Counted from the stretch's first letter, positions 10,707 through 21,512 are shown. The stretch is DNA of 64,000 bases from Sphingopyxis sp. TUF1 (GCF_036687315.1 NZ_CP144683.1:3294001-3358000), one strand, 5' to 3'. Notes: generated by a model from the letters alone, not told the origin. A program made the numbers and translations.

Positions 10707-11441
10707 TCAAACGCGGCCGGTTCTGAGTGCCTTGGCCCAGTCGGTCCGGCCGTTGGCCTCCGCGTCGCGCGCGGCCTGTTCCCAATCATATTCGACGGCA
10801 CAAAGTTCGGCTGACCACGTCCCATTGGTCATTGTCGCTATCGCATAGCGCGCGTGAGGCGAGCCGGTCTCCACCTTGTGCGGAAAGGGCCGGTCTTCAT
10901 CATATGCCTGCAAGCCGACGCTTCCCGGATTGACGATCAGCCGCCCGTCTTCAAGGCGAACTATCCTGGGCACATGCGTGTGACCGCAAAGGATCAGGCT
11001 GGCGCTGACAGCACCCGCACGCTCGACGATCTCGTCTCGGGTGGCCGGCCGCAAACCATCCTCGGTGACCGTTTCCAGAAAATAGACGAGATCGCTGTCG
11101 GGTGTTCCGTGAACAAGCAGAATATCGTCAGAGATTTGCATAGTTTCGGGCAGCGCGGCGATCCAGGCCAGATGATCAGGCCGCAAATTTGCCGCTGCAT
11201 GGCGATCAGACGGCCCCATTCTGTCGGGCGCTTGTTCCAGTATCTGCCGCTCGTGGTTGCCGCGGATGGTAGGAATATTCAGCTTCATCAGCCGGTCGGC
11301 GGTTTCTGCCGGGAAAAGGCCGCCTGATAATATATCCCCCAGATTTACGACGCATTCTATTCCGCGACGACTTATGTCGGCCAGCACCGCATCAAGAGCC
11401 GCAAGGTTACCATGAATATCGGAAATCGCGGCGATTTTCAT
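10707..11441 (-). CDS. metallophosphoesterase, YfcE/MJ0936-like
   Basis: Calcineurin-like phosphoesterase with the complete metal-binding set: SDIHGNLAAL (D-x-H), NLGDIL (GD), RGNHERQ (GNHE), LLVHGTP and LILCGHTHVPR (GHxH), followed by the VNPGSVG motif typical of the small YfcE/MJ0936 phosphodiesterases. The protein has 244 residues, a little longer than the minimal family, with an extra C-terminal helical part. Its start overlaps the stop of the ratA-like gene (ATGA), so it is the last gene of the lipA-ratA unit. The substrate cannot be told from sequence. Confidence 0.88.
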   Translation of the reverse strand: MKIAAISDIHGNLAALDAVLADISRRGIECVVNLGDILSGGLFPAETADRLMKLNIPTIRGNHERQILEQAPDRMGPSDRHAAANLRPDHLAWIAALPETMQISDDILLVHGTPDSDLVYFLETVTEDGLRPATRDEIVERAGAVSASLILCGHTHVPRIVRLEDGRLIVNPGSVGLQAYDEDRPFPHKVETGSPHARYAIATMTNGTWSAELCAVEYDWEQAARDAEANGRTDWAKALRTGRV

Positions 11442-11938
11442 CGCCCCTCACCGATCGCCGCGTCTGACGGCGGATTACTGTCAGCGAGGATCGGCGGTTG
11501 CGCGTGCGGATCATAAAGTTCATCGGCGCGCGCCTCGAAAGCGGCGATCATCTTTCGCAGCGCCTTGTCGAACATCTGCCCCGCGAGCGCTTCGAACATG
11601 CGGTTACGGAACGAGAAATCGACCATGAAATCGACGCGGCAGCCGCCGCCCTCGGCGGGCTGGAAATGCCACTCGTTGCTGAGATGCTTCATCGGGCCGT
11701 CGATATAGCTGACGATAACCTCGTGCGGCCGCTGCTTGTGGACGCGGCACGAAAAGCTTTCGCGCAGGCCCTTGAAGCCGACGATCATGTCGGCGACGCT
11801 CTCATGCTCGCTGTCGCTGCGGACGCGTAGCGCGACGACCCACGGCAGGAATTCGGGGTAGCGCGCGATGTCGGTGACCAGCGCGAACATCTGTTCGGCG
11901 CTGTATGGCAGGTCGCGCGTTTCGTGATGCCTCGGCAA
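11438..11938 (-). CDS. ratA: RatA/Coq10-like START domain protein
   Basis: Polyketide-cyclase/START-fold protein of the Coq10/RatA family, 166 residues: RDLPYSAEQMFALVTDIARYPEFLPWV near the start, then a beta-rich core and the typical end of FEALAGQMFDKALRKMIAAFEARA. Homologues bind ubiquinone or its precursors (Coq10), and E. coli RatA was described as a 50S-binding toxin; either label is family inference. The start is taken as TTG 11938 (PRHHETRDLPYS), eight bases after the lipA stop. The frame is open up to ATG 12085, but that part lies within lipA in another frame. It lies between lipA and the phosphoesterase. Confidence 0.87.
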   Translation of the reverse strand: MPRHHETRDLPYSAEQMFALVTDIARYPEFLPWVVALRVRSDSEHESVADMIVGFKGLRESFSCRVHKQRPHEVIVSYIDGPMKHLSNEWHFQPAEGGGCRVDFMVDFSFRNRMFEALAGQMFDKALRKMIAAFEARADELYDPHAQPPILADSNPPSDAAIGEGR

Positions 11939-11945
11939 GGGACGC

Positions 11946-12890
11946 TCAGTCGGCGCGAACGCGCGCGAGCTGTGCCTCGCGTGCCGCGCGCATCCGCTCG
12001 AAATCGTCGCCGGCATGATAGCTGGAGCGCGTGAGCGGCGACGACGCGACTTGCAGGAAGCCCTTAGCGCGCGCGATCTGCGCATAGGCGTCGAACGCCT
12101 GCGGCGTCACGAAGTCGATGACCTTGGCGTGCTTCGGCGTCGGTTGCAGATATTGGCCCATCGTCATGAAATCGATGTCGGCGCTGCGCATATCGTCCAT
12201 CACCTGATGCACCTCCATCCGCTCCTCGCCAAGCCCGAGCATGATGCCCGACTTGGTGAAGATCGACGGGTCGCGGCGCTTGACACTTTCGAGTAGGCGG
12301 AGCGAGGCATAATAGCGCGCGCCGGGGCGGATCGTCGGATAGAGCCGCGGCACGGTTTCGAGATTATGGTTATAGACGTCGGGCCGCGCGTCGACGATCG
12401 CCGCGACCGCGCTTTCGGGCTTGTTGCGAAAATCCGGCGTCAGAATTTCAATCGTTGTCTGCGGCGTTTCGCGGCGCAGCGCTTGAATAACCTTGACGAA
12501 CTGGCTCGCGCCGCCGTCGGGCAGGTCGTCGCGGTCGACCGAAGTGATGACGATGTGCGTCAGCCCCATTTTCGCAGCCGCAATCGCCGTATGCTCGGGT
12601 TCGAGCAGGTCGACGGGGCGCGGCATCCCCGTCTTAACGTTGCAGAACGCGCAGGCGCGCGTGCAGGTGTCGCCAAGGATCATCACCGTCGCGTGCTTTT
12701 TGGTCCAGCATTCGCCGATGTTCGGGCACGCCGCTTCCTCGCACACCGTATGCAGGTTTAGTTCGCGCATCAGCTTGCGCGTTTCGGCATAGCCGGGGCT
12801 GGTCGGCGCCTTGACGCGAATCCAGTCGGGCTTGCGCGAGCGTTGGCTCGGGGTTGCGGCGGGGGATGCGGGAGCGTTCATCGCGCCCAC
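11946..12890 (-). CDS. lipA: lipoyl synthase
   Basis: Radical SAM enzyme inserting two sulfurs into octanoyl groups to make lipoyl cofactor for 2-oxoacid dehydrogenases, such as the E2 encoded at the right end of this window. The sequence holds the auxiliary-cluster cysteines ([13 protein letters not shown]), the radical SAM CxxxCxxC motif ([13 protein letters not shown]), and the C-terminal [11 protein letters not shown] serine region. It has 314 residues from GTG 12890 or 311 from ATG 12881; neither has a clear ribosome site. It is the first gene of lipA-ratA-phosphoesterase and is divergent from the carbonic anhydrase. Confidence 0.97.
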   Translation of the reverse strand: MGAMNAPASPAATPSQRSRKPDWIRVKAPTSPGYAETRKLMRELNLHTVCEEAACPNIGECWTKKHATVMILGDTCTRACAFCNVKTGMPRPVDLLEPEHTAIAAAKMGLTHIVITSVDRDDLPDGGASQFVKVIQALRRETPQTTIEILTPDFRNKPESAVAAIVDARPDVYNHNLETVPRLYPTIRPGARYYASLRLLESVKRRDPSIFTKSGIMLGLGEERMEVHQVMDDMRSADIDFMTMGQYLQPTPKHAKVIDFVTPQAFDAYAQIARAKGFLQVASSPLTRSSYHAGDDFERMRAAREAQLARVRAD

Positions 12891-12943
12891 ATAGTCGCCT
12901 CTGCCCCTCTTCTCAACCTCTCTACCTATGCTATGGGGCCGCC

Positions 12944-13582
12944 ATGACTCACTTTGCCGACATGATCGAGGGCTATCGTCGTTTCCGTAACGGCGGATGG
13001 CAGGAACAACGGAGCCGCTGGGACGAGCTGGCCGAGGGGCAATCGCCCAAGGTGATGGTGATCGCCTGCTCCGACAGTCGCGTCGAACCGTCGCAGATTT
13101 TCGATACCAACCCCGGCGAAATCTTCGTCGTTCGCAATGTCGCCGCGCTGGTGCCGCCGTTCGAAACGACGCCCGGGCGCCACGGCGTCTCCGCCGCGCT
13201 GGAATTTGCTGTGCAGTTCCTGAAGGTCGAGGAAATCGTGGTGATGGGGCACGGCCTGTGCGGCGGCTGCCATGCGGCGCTGCACGGGACGATGGCGGGC
13301 GCCGAACCGGGGCGCGGCGGCTTCATCGCCGACTGGATCGCGCTGCTTGACGATGCGAGCGCCGAAGTGCGCGGCGGCCACGCCGACATCGACAGCCGCG
13401 ACGCGGGGCGCGCGATGGAAATGGCGGCAGTGCGGGTGAGCCTCGCAAATCTTCGCACCTTCCCCTGCATTCAGGAGAAGGAAGCGCGCGGGACGCTCAA
13501 ACTGCGCGGCGCCTTTTTCGCGATCAGCGATGGCGTGCTGCACATACTTGACGACGAAAGCGGCGACTTCCGCGCCGCCTGA
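12944..13582 (+). CDS. beta-class carbonic anhydrase
   Basis: Zinc enzyme converting CO2 and bicarbonate. The 212 residues have the beta-class zinc ligands in order: Cys and Asp/Arg in [10 protein letters not shown], His in [12 protein letters not shown] and Cys in the same stretch, plus NVAALVPP. The start is ATG 12944 ([14 protein letters not shown]), the family-typical N-terminus; the frame upstream overlaps the lipA promoter side. It converges with the PaaI-type gene nine bases downstream. Confidence 0.94.
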   Translation: MTHFADMIEGYRRFRNGGWQEQRSRWDELAEGQSPKVMVIACSDSRVEPSQIFDTNPGEIFVVRNVAALVPPFETTPGRHGVSAALEFAVQFLKVEEIVVMGHGLCGGCHAALHGTMAGAEPGRGGFIADWIALLDDASAEVRGGHADIDSRDAGRAMEMAAVRVSLANLRTFPCIQEKEARGTLKLRGAFFAISDGVLHILDDESGDFRAA

Positions 13583-13591
13583 CCCATCGGG

Positions 13592-14047
13592 TCAGGGAAT
13601 CGCGTAGGTCACATTCGCCTGCCCGACCGGCTTTAGTGAGTCGTCGGTCCAGATCCGCACATCCATAATCGCAAGCCGTTTGCCGAGGCGCAGCATATGC
13701 GCGTCGGCGAACAGCGATCCCGGACGGCAAGGCCGCAGAAACTGGTAATTGAGCGCGCTCGTCACCGCCATCGCCACCGGCCCGATATGCGCAAGGACGA
13801 GCGCATAGGCCGCCATGTCGGCAAAGCCCATCTGCGTCGGTCCCGAGATCAGCCCGCCGGGGCGCAGCGCCTTGTCGGTCGGATCCATCCGCGCCTGAAC
13901 ATGGCCGGGCGCGGCCGAAACCACATAACCGCGCGAACCCGGCTCCGATTGAGGGAAAGCCTCGGCCATAAAAGCGTTGAGCGCAGCCGCGTCCATACGG
14001 ATCGCGCCCGAAGAGATTGGCTCCGATATGGCCGCCCCCTCCCCCAT
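13592..14047 (-). CDS. PaaI-family hotdog thioesterase
   Basis: Hotdog-fold protein of 151 residues resembling PaaI acyl-CoA thioesterases: an N-terminal helix, then RPGGLISGPTQMGFADMAAYAL (the position of the HGG helix; the catalytic Asp is plausible) and the ending LKPVGQANVTYAIP. The substrate is unknown. The start at 14047, five bases after ettA, is assumed; the methionine at 13996 is an alternative that would drop 17 residues. It appears to be co-transcribed with ettA. Confidence 0.8.
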   Translation of the reverse strand: MGEGAAISEPISSGAIRMDAAALNAFMAEAFPQSEPGSRGYVVSAAPGHVQARMDPTDKALRPGGLISGPTQMGFADMAAYALVLAHIGPVAMAVTSALNYQFLRPCRPGSLFADAHMLRLGKRLAIMDVRIWTDDSLKPVGQANVTYAIP

Positions 14048-14052
14048 AGCGG

Positions 14053-15732
<1,680 letters not shown>

Positions 15733-15861
15733 GGGAAAGCTCCGATAGTGGCTGGGCCGCGCGGTGCGGCCGGGAGAGAGGTTGCGCGCCGGTTAGCGAA
15801 TGGGCGCTGGCTTGGCAATCTGCGCTTGCGAACCGGCGCCGCCACCCTTTACGTGACGGTC

Positions 15862-17274
15862 ATGACAACCGCACGCACGCCATCCCGCCTTGCGGGCATC
15901 GCCGCCCTTCTTCTGGCGAGCCCCGCTTCCGCTTCGATTCCGCCGCCGCCGAGCGCAGCCGAACGCGCGCAGACCGATGAAATCGCATGGGATATTACCG
16001 AAGACCTGACGACCGAGATCGGGCCGCGCATGGCGGGGACCGAGGCCGAGGCAGCCGCGCGCATCTGGGCGGTCGAGCGGCTGAAGGCGATGGGGTTTCA
16101 GAATGTCCGTCCCGAGCCCTTCACCATGCCGACATGGGTTCGCGGCGAGGAGAAGGCGTCGCTGATCGGACCCTTTCACACGCAATCGCTCGCGGTCACC
16201 GCGCTTGGCAACAGCGGATCGACGGGGGCCCGGGGGCTGGTCGGCGATGTGGCTTACTTCGCGAGCTATGACGATTTTGTTGCCGCGCCCGACCATTATA
16301 TCAAGGGCAAGATCGTGTTTATCGATCATCAAATGGCGGCCACGCAGGACGGCAGCGGCTATGGCGAATACGGCCGCGCTCGCTTTACGGGCCCCAATGC
16401 TGCGGCAAAGCGCGGCGCGATCGCCGTGGTCATTCGCTCGATCGGCACCGATAGCCATCGCAACCCGCATACCGGGAACACCAGCTTTGAGGCAGGGGTA
16501 ACGCCCATTCCCGCCGCTGCGCTGTCGAACCCCGATGCCGATCAGCTTGTTCGCCAATGGCAGCGCGCGCAGCAAATCCGCACGAAAGAAACGCCGCTGG
16601 GCTACACCCCCGCGCCGCTCCGCATGTCGCTGCTCCTCACCCCCCGCAATCTCGGCAAACAGGAATCGGGCAACGTTATCGCCGAGGTTTCGGGTAGCGA
16701 CCCCGCCGCCAGCCCCGTCGTCGTAGCGTGCCACCTCGACAGCTGGGATCTGGGCACCGGGGCGATCGACGATGCCGCCGGGTGCGCAATTGTCACCGCT
16801 GCGGCCAAACATGTCATGTCGGCCGGCCAGCCGCGCCGAACGATCCGTATCCTCTGGGCCGGCGCCGAAGAGGTCGGCGTCCATGGCGGCCAGGCTTATT
16901 TCGCCGCCCACGGGACGGAGAAACACGCCGTTGCGCTCGAATCCGATTTCGGCGCCGATCGAATCTGGCGCGTCGAGTTCAAGCTGCCCGAAAGCGCCCG
17001 ATCGCTGGCCGACAGGATCGCGCGCGCCGTCGCACCCCATGGCGTCACGCGGGGGCGAGGCGAAGCGAGCGGCGGCGCCGATATCGGGGCGCTCGTCGGG
17101 GCGGGAGTCCCCACGATCGACCTGGCGCAGGACGGGACACGCTATTTTGACCTGCACCACACGCCCGACGACACGCTCGACAAAATCGATCCCGCCCAGC
17201 TGCGGCAGAACGTTATCGTATGGAGCGCGGTTCTGGAGATTCTTGCGAACAGTCAGGACATGGAGCTTCCCTGA
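15862..17274 (+). CDS. secreted M28 family zinc metallopeptidase
   Basis: Exported aminopeptidase-like enzyme of 470 residues. An N-terminal signal peptide (SRLAGIAALLLASPASAS) is followed by a prodomain/PA-like insert (about 120-260) and the M28 catalytic domain with all expected ligands: ACHLDSWDLGTGAIDDAAG (His, bridging Asp), AGAEEVGVHGG (catalytic Glu and Glu ligand), ESDFGAD (Asp) and FDLHHTPDDTLD (His). The start ATG 15862 gives a clean signal peptide; the frame stays open far upstream through the ettA antisense, which is a GC artefact. It is divergent from ettA. Confidence 0.92.
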   Translation: MTTARTPSRLAGIAALLLASPASASIPPPPSAAERAQTDEIAWDITEDLTTEIGPRMAGTEAEAAARIWAVERLKAMGFQNVRPEPFTMPTWVRGEEKASLIGPFHTQSLAVTALGNSGSTGARGLVGDVAYFASYDDFVAAPDHYIKGKIVFIDHQMAATQDGSGYGEYGRARFTGPNAAAKRGAIAVVIRSIGTDSHRNPHTGNTSFEAGVTPIPAAALSNPDADQLVRQWQRAQQIRTKETPLGYTPAPLRMSLLLTPRNLGKQESGNVIAEVSGSDPAASPVVVACHLDSWDLGTGAIDDAAGCAIVTAAAKHVMSAGQPRRTIRILWAGAEEVGVHGGQAYFAAHGTEKHAVALESDFGADRIWRVEFKLPESARSLADRIARAVAPHGVTRGRGEASGGADIGALVGAGVPTIDLAQDGTRYFDLHHTPDDTLDKIDPAQLRQNVIVWSAVLEILANSQDMELP

Positions 17275-17327
17275 GCGCGTCAGAAATGGCGGAAACCAGC
17301 GCTGCTCGGCCATCTCAATTATTTTTG

Positions 17328-17355
17328 TTGACGATTCACACGGAACGACTAAATC
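17328..17355 (+). promoter_or_regulatory. candidate sigma70-type promoter of the Ala-rich lipoprotein
   Basis: TTGACG at 17328-17333 and TAAATC at 17350-17355 are separated by 16 bases, in a locally AT-rich patch between the M28 peptidase and the lipoprotein gene. The downstream gene also has a good AGGGAG ribosome site and a strong terminator, which suggests a highly expressed monocistronic unit. Confidence 0.5.
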
Positions 17356-17418
17356 CCGCCGCTCGCGATACGGGAAATTTTCCCGTCGCGGAAAGGCATT
17401 TTAGGGAGCCCACACATC

Positions 17419-17694
17419 ATGAAGAAGTTTGCTGCTATCGCCGTTGCTGCCAGCATGTTCGCCCTCGCCGCTTGCGGTGAAAAGGCTGCTGAAGAAGCCA
17501 CCACCGAAGCTCCGGCTGCTGAAGCTGTTGCTGAAGAAGGCGCCGACGCCGCTGCTGCCGGCGCCGAAGCCGCCGCCGAAGGCGCTGAAGCCGCTGCTGC
17601 CGGTGCCGAAGCTGCTGCTCCGGCCGACGCTGCTGCGACCGCTGAAGCTCCGGCTGCCGACGCTGCTGCTGCTCCGGCCGAAGAAGCCAAGTAA
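17419..17694 (+). CDS. small Ala/Glu-rich lipoprotein
   Basis: A 91-residue protein with a lipoprotein signal ([18 protein letters not shown], lipobox LAAC, Cys19). The rest is almost only Ala, Glu, Pro, Gly and Asp in imperfect repeats of the type [16 protein letters not shown]. The mature part is acidic and probably unfolded or helical. The start has AGGGAG about ten bases upstream, a candidate promoter further up and a strong intrinsic terminator after the stop. Similar Ala-rich lipoproteins occur in sphingomonads, but I know of no assigned function; a periplasmic spacer or envelope component is a guess. Confidence 0.85.
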   Translation: MKKFAAIAVAASMFALAACGEKAAEEATTEAPAAEAVAEEGADAAAAGAEAAAEGAEAAAAGAEAAAPADAAATAEAPAADAAAAPAEEAK

Positions 17695-17731
17695 GTCACA
17701 GCCCCTCGGGGCATTGACCGAAACGGAAAAC

Positions 17732-17765
17732 GGGCGGTCTTCCCTTGGGAAGGCCGCCCTTTTTC
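17732..17765 (+). terminator. rho-independent terminator after the Ala-rich lipoprotein
   Basis: GGGCGGTCTTCCC and GGAAGGCCGCCC form a long GC-rich stem with a short TTG loop, followed by TTTTT and further T-rich sequence. It lies 37 bases after the lipoprotein stop. Confidence 0.9.
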
Positions 17766-17830
17766 TTTGTCCAGCGCGCGCGTGGGATGGACTTGCCCTC
17801 GCGACGTGTCTAAGGCGCGGGTCCGGTCGT

Positions 17831-17907
<77 letters not shown>

Positions 17908-18012
17908 CTTCCCTTCCCGATCATCTTCCGCACGTTCTGTCGGCCGACGTCGCCATTGGCGCGCAGCGCGTCATGGCCCGGATATGCAAGGAAAAGGAAA
18001 TGGCAAGGCAAA

Positions 18013-18088
18013 TGGTGGGCCCGGCAGGACTCGAACCCGCAACCTAGCCGTTATGAGCGGCCAGCTCTAACCATTGAGCTACAGGCCC
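18013..18088 (-). tRNA. tRNA-Ile2 (CAT anticodon, lysidine type)
   Basis: A 76-base cloverleaf on the minus strand: acceptor GGGCCTG/CGGGCCC, D-arm GCTC-AATGGTTA-GAGC, anticodon stem GGCCG/CGGCT with loop CTCATAA (anticodon CAT), T-arm GCGGG TTCGAGT CCTGC and encoded CCA. The AATGGTTAGAGC and CTCATAACGG features match the isoleucine tRNA whose C34 is changed to lysidine by TilS rather than tRNA-Met. It converges on the tRNA-Pro gene. Confidence 0.9.
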
Positions 18089-18157
18089 CCTTTGCTAACC
18101 CGCAAGGGGATGTTCGCGCGATAGCGGAGCGCGCGCGCCGTTGGCAAGCGCCAAGGC

Positions 18158-19180
18158 TCATTCCGCCGATTTGCGTTCGGCCAATTCGATAATCTCGGCC
18201 GCGGTCGCCGGTTCGACGCCGCGCCGTGCGAGATGGTTCAGCACCTCGTCCCACCAGCGATAGAATTGATCAAGGTCGGCCGCCGTGCGGACATAAGGGG
18301 TGTTGCCCGGTTGCAGCGAGGGCGAATGAAAGGAGAAGTTAAGCAGCGGCAGCCGCGCCGCAATCGCGATGTCGACCGCCTTTAGAGCGCGGTCGACGGG
18401 GATGCCTTCGGGTGTCAGCGCGATCCGCTCGACCAGACCGAGCCGCGCCAGCGCAGCCCCGGCGCGCGATCCGCTGCGTGCGATCCGGTGATAGACCGCG
18501 GGGCCGGCGCCGCCGAGCAAGCCACCGAAAACCGTCGTCACGGGAACCTCCAGAACCGCCCCGGCGGGCGTGTACACCCACCAGGGATGGAGCGGCGCGG
18601 CACGATAGTCGGGGCCATGGCCGACGCGATAGTCGAAGCCCGATCGCACCGACGTATCGCACCGGAAGCCGAGTTCGGCGAGCATCGCCGCGCTTTCGGG
18701 GCCAAGCCCATAGCGACCGGCGCGGTAAACGGTGGGCGCGGCGCCAAATCGTTCGTGAATCGCATCGCGCAGCATCGTCATCTTTGCCCGCTGAAGATCG
18801 GCCGCCAGATTGCCCGTATAGCTGTTGCGGGCATTGACCTCTTCGTGGTGCGGCGGCGTTACCCAGGGATGAAGCTGCGCGCCGATTTCGCAGCGGCCCG
18901 CGGCCTCTGCGGGCCCCAGAATATCGACCGCGCGGTCGTCGGCGACGATGGGCCAGTCGACGAGATAGATGGGCCGCACCCCGGCATCATCGAAATAGCT
19001 CTGGCAGTCCGCGAGCGCGGGAACCGATTCAAGGCCGAACCCGGTTCGCGCAAAGGGCGCGTCCCAGTCGAAATCCTCTTCGGTGTCGACGGTGACCCAG
19101 AATCGCGTACGCTCGCCATCGCCCAGCCGCACGAGCGTCGATGCAGGCGGATGTGCGAAGAAATTATCCGCCGGCTGCAC
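18158..19180 (-). CDS. polysaccharide deacetylase (NodB-like) family protein
   Basis: Protein of 340 residues with features of the NodB homology/YdjC-like fold: WVTVDTEEDFDWD near the start (metal Asp motif), CEIGAQLHPWVTPP (His of the H-x-x-x-H type), YRAGRYGLGPESAAMLAELGFRCDTS (R/G-rich motif 3) and LNFSFHSPSLQPGNTPYV (C-terminal His motif). There is no signal peptide or membrane span. Homologues act in exopolysaccharide or glycan processing; the substrate here is unknown. It is monocistronic, next to the tRNA genes. Confidence 0.82.
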   Translation of the reverse strand: MQPADNFFAHPPASTLVRLGDGERTRFWVTVDTEEDFDWDAPFARTGFGLESVPALADCQSYFDDAGVRPIYLVDWPIVADDRAVDILGPAEAAGRCEIGAQLHPWVTPPHHEEVNARNSYTGNLAADLQRAKMTMLRDAIHERFGAAPTVYRAGRYGLGPESAAMLAELGFRCDTSVRSGFDYRVGHGPDYRAAPLHPWWVYTPAGAVLEVPVTTVFGGLLGGAGPAVYHRIARSGSRAGAALARLGLVERIALTPEGIPVDRALKAVDIAIAARLPLLNFSFHSPSLQPGNTPYVRTAADLDQFYRWWDEVLNHLARRGVEPATAAEIIELAERKSAE

Positions 19181-19213
19181 CTTGCCCCCTTTTGCCGTCG
19201 ACCCGTACGCCGA

Positions 19214-20857
19214 CTATTCGCCCTGCTGAACCTCCAGTTCGGCATCGGTCTTCGCGGTGGCGGACGGCAGGTGCAAGGTCAAGGCATTGTGCCCGATTTC
19301 AAGGCGTCCACCCGCGGCGCGGGCAAGGCTGTCAACGAGGCGGAGGGAGAAACCAAGGCTGAGGACCGCAGCGCCGGGCGCTTCGCCCTCGGGACTGAAC
19401 CCCGGGTCGAGCAGATCGGCCGCGGTCGCGAACCGGATCGATGCGGGGCGAACGATTCGCAACTGGAGCATGTCGTCATGCGGCGATTCGGTCACCAGTT
19501 GTCCAACCAGAATGCCGCCCGGTTCGCAGATGTCGACCAGCGCGGTGAGCAGGCGGCCAATCATCCGGCGCACGTCGGCATCGCTCGCCAGCCCCAGAAA
19601 GGGGCCGCCCGCGCGGGCCAGGGTCATTTCGATACGCTGATCGGCGAGAAGCGCCGCAAGGTCGCCCTCGATCTGGTCCACGATTGCCCCGACGTCGACG
19701 ATTTCGGTCGGCGGTTCCTGCGCTGCCGGGCTACTCCGTCGTGCCGCCGTTTCGAGGTCGTCGATGATGGACTGCACCGACGCCGCGTCGGTGACGATAC
19801 GTTCCGCCATCGTGCGATAGGACTGGCTGACCGGACCGAACATCTGGCCCGAGATGATCTGCCCGAACCCCGAAATTGCGTTGAGCGGGCTGCGCAGTTC
19901 GTGGATCAACTGACGGATCGTATCGCCTGGGTCCTCGGCTTCGGGACGGCCGTAGGGCATTTCATTATGCTGGGGTCGCCGCGCGGTCGCGCGGTATCCA
20001 CGGAACTGGCCGCTAGCCGGATCGAACCAGGGCAGCGCCGAAAAGCGCCATTCGCCCGCTTCCTCGGGCGTGCCCTCCAGCGACATGCGCGCATTGACGA
20101 TTTCCGCACGCTGCCGAAAGGCACCCGCCGCGGCGGCATCGGTTCCCGGCTCCCCGCCAAAGGCAGCGTCGGCGATCGACAGGCCGATCACGGCGCCGCG
20201 CGTAACGCCTTCCACCCAATGAATGACGCCGTCGGGGCCGGTCTCGAAACAAAAGGACCGACGCGGGGTGCGCGCGGGCGCTGACTGGCTGCGGCGCGAC
20301 TGATATTTGTCGATCCGGCGGACCAGTTCGCTGATCTGGCTTGGCGCCGCCGTTTCGGCCACGCTTTCGAGTTTCGGCGGCGCGGCCGACACCGGCTCGA
20401 CCGCTTCGGCGATCGCCGGTTGCGGCAGCGCAACCGACGCGCTGCCGAGCGCGGCCAGCGCACGCCCGACGCCTTCGGGCAAATCGTCGCGCCCCGCCAG
20501 CACCGATCGCGCCATCGCATTGGTCGCCGGCAGAAGCGCCAGCCAGTCGGATTCGGACAGCCGCACCTCGCGCAGCATCGCTGCCGACACCGCGGGAACG
20601 TCGTTGGCATAAAGCGCGACAAGCGGCGCAAACCGGCCATGCCGCGCGATCGCCCGTGCGCAATCGCGCCTTACTGCTTCCGGAACTTGAGGGCGCAGCA
20701 CCGCAAGCGCATGGAGGCTGCGGCGAATATCGTCGTCGCCCAGTTGATTGCCGCGCTGCGCCAGAATATCGGAGAGTTGTCGCCACGCCGTGACGCGCGC
20801 CCGCCGGTCGGCGGGCGCCTGACGCAAGATGGTCGCGATCATCGAGTCAGCAGTCAC
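19214..20857 (-). CDS. histidine-kinase-like protein with atypical ATP-binding domain
   Basis: Cytoplasmic protein of 547 residues. The N-terminal about 130 residues are helical and recall DUF2336-type domains; a Pro/Ala linker follows; then a PAS-like part (FCFETGPDGVIHWVEGVTRG); then a HisKA domain with the phospho-histidine in IRQLIHELRSPLNAISGFGQ (about residue 318). The following HATPase region is degenerate: the expected NxxxNA box reads RLLTALVDICEPGG, no DxGxG motif is visible and the G2 box reads AVLSLGFSLRLVDS. It may bind nucleotide poorly or act only as a phosphotransfer/dimerisation protein. No response regulator is adjacent; the divergent neighbour is an Lrp regulator. Confidence 0.82.
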   Translation of the reverse strand: MTADSMIATILRQAPADRRARVTAWRQLSDILAQRGNQLGDDDIRRSLHALAVLRPQVPEAVRRDCARAIARHGRFAPLVALYANDVPAVSAAMLREVRLSESDWLALLPATNAMARSVLAGRDDLPEGVGRALAALGSASVALPQPAIAEAVEPVSAAPPKLESVAETAAPSQISELVRRIDKYQSRRSQSAPARTPRRSFCFETGPDGVIHWVEGVTRGAVIGLSIADAAFGGEPGTDAAAAGAFRQRAEIVNARMSLEGTPEEAGEWRFSALPWFDPASGQFRGYRATARRPQHNEMPYGRPEAEDPGDTIRQLIHELRSPLNAISGFGQIISGQMFGPVSQSYRTMAERIVTDAASVQSIIDDLETAARRSSPAAQEPPTEIVDVGAIVDQIEGDLAALLADQRIEMTLARAGGPFLGLASDADVRRMIGRLLTALVDICEPGGILVGQLVTESPHDDMLQLRIVRPASIRFATAADLLDPGFSPEGEAPGAAVLSLGFSLRLVDSLARAAGGRLEIGHNALTLHLPSATAKTDAELEVQQGE

Positions 20858-21020
20858 GCAAAACCAGCCCCACCGTCATTGGTTACCCTCTGATTACCGG
20901 CTAGCGTGAATCATCCGGTCACGAAAGTGTCTTAACCACTCACGTCGCATTGTGGGACAATTGCAATCGCCTGAAATATTATTATGGTCAGCGCAATTTT
21001 GGAAAGCGGATGTTTCAACG

Positions 21021-21494
21021 ATGGCTAGTCAGAAATTCGATCAGATTGACCTGCAAATACTCGGCGAATTGCAGAAAAACGGACGCATGACGAATGTCGA
21101 ACTGGCGCAAATGGTGGGGCTCACCGCACCGCCCTGCCTTCGCCGCGTCCGCGCGCTCGAGGAAGCCGGGGTCATCCGATCCTATCACGCCGACCTGGAT
21201 GCCGCGAAGCTTGGTTACGGAATCACCGTGTTTGCAATGGTCAGCCTGCGCAGCCAGGCCGAGGCCGATCTGAAAGCGTTCGAGGATTATGTCGGCGGAC
21301 TGCCCGAAGTGCGCGAATGCTATATGCTGAACGGCGAAATCGACTTTCTTCTGAAGGTCGTTGCGCGCGATCTGCAAAGCTTTCAATCGTTCCTGACTGC
21401 GCATCTGACATCGGCGCCGAATGTCACCAGCGTGAAAACGTCGCTGACGATTCGCACGGCGAAACAGCTGGCGGGCATTCCCGTCGAAATCTGA
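21021..21494 (+). CDS. Lrp/AsnC family transcriptional regulator
   Basis: DNA-binding regulator of 157 residues with an N-terminal winged helix-turn-helix (DQIDLQILGELQKNGRMTNVELAQMVGLTAPPCLRRVRALEEAGVI in pieces: helix from about 6 to 52) and a C-terminal RAM/AsnC ligand domain (about 70-150, VRECYMLNGEIDFLLKVVARD). It is closest in style to Lrp proteins that sense branched-chain amino acids. The start is ATG 21021 (MASQKFDQID), the family N-terminus; the open frame upstream to 20952 has no matching sequence. It is followed by a terminator. Confidence 0.93.
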   Translation: MASQKFDQIDLQILGELQKNGRMTNVELAQMVGLTAPPCLRRVRALEEAGVIRSYHADLDAAKLGYGITVFAMVSLRSQAEADLKAFEDYVGGLPEVRECYMLNGEIDFLLKVVARDLQSFQSFLTAHLTSAPNVTSVKTSLTIRTAKQLAGIPVEI

Positions 21495-21512
21495 TTCGCT
21501 GCAAAGAAAAAC

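Noticed and set aside
11939..12085. Longer RatA-like protein beginning at 12085
   Set aside because: The extension reads Arg/Ser-rich out-of-frame lipA sequence, without family similarity.
20971..20991. CTGA...TCAG dyad upstream of the Lrp gene, as an Lrp operator
   Set aside because: Only four bases of each arm match; the patch is AT-rich and plausible, but too weak to call.
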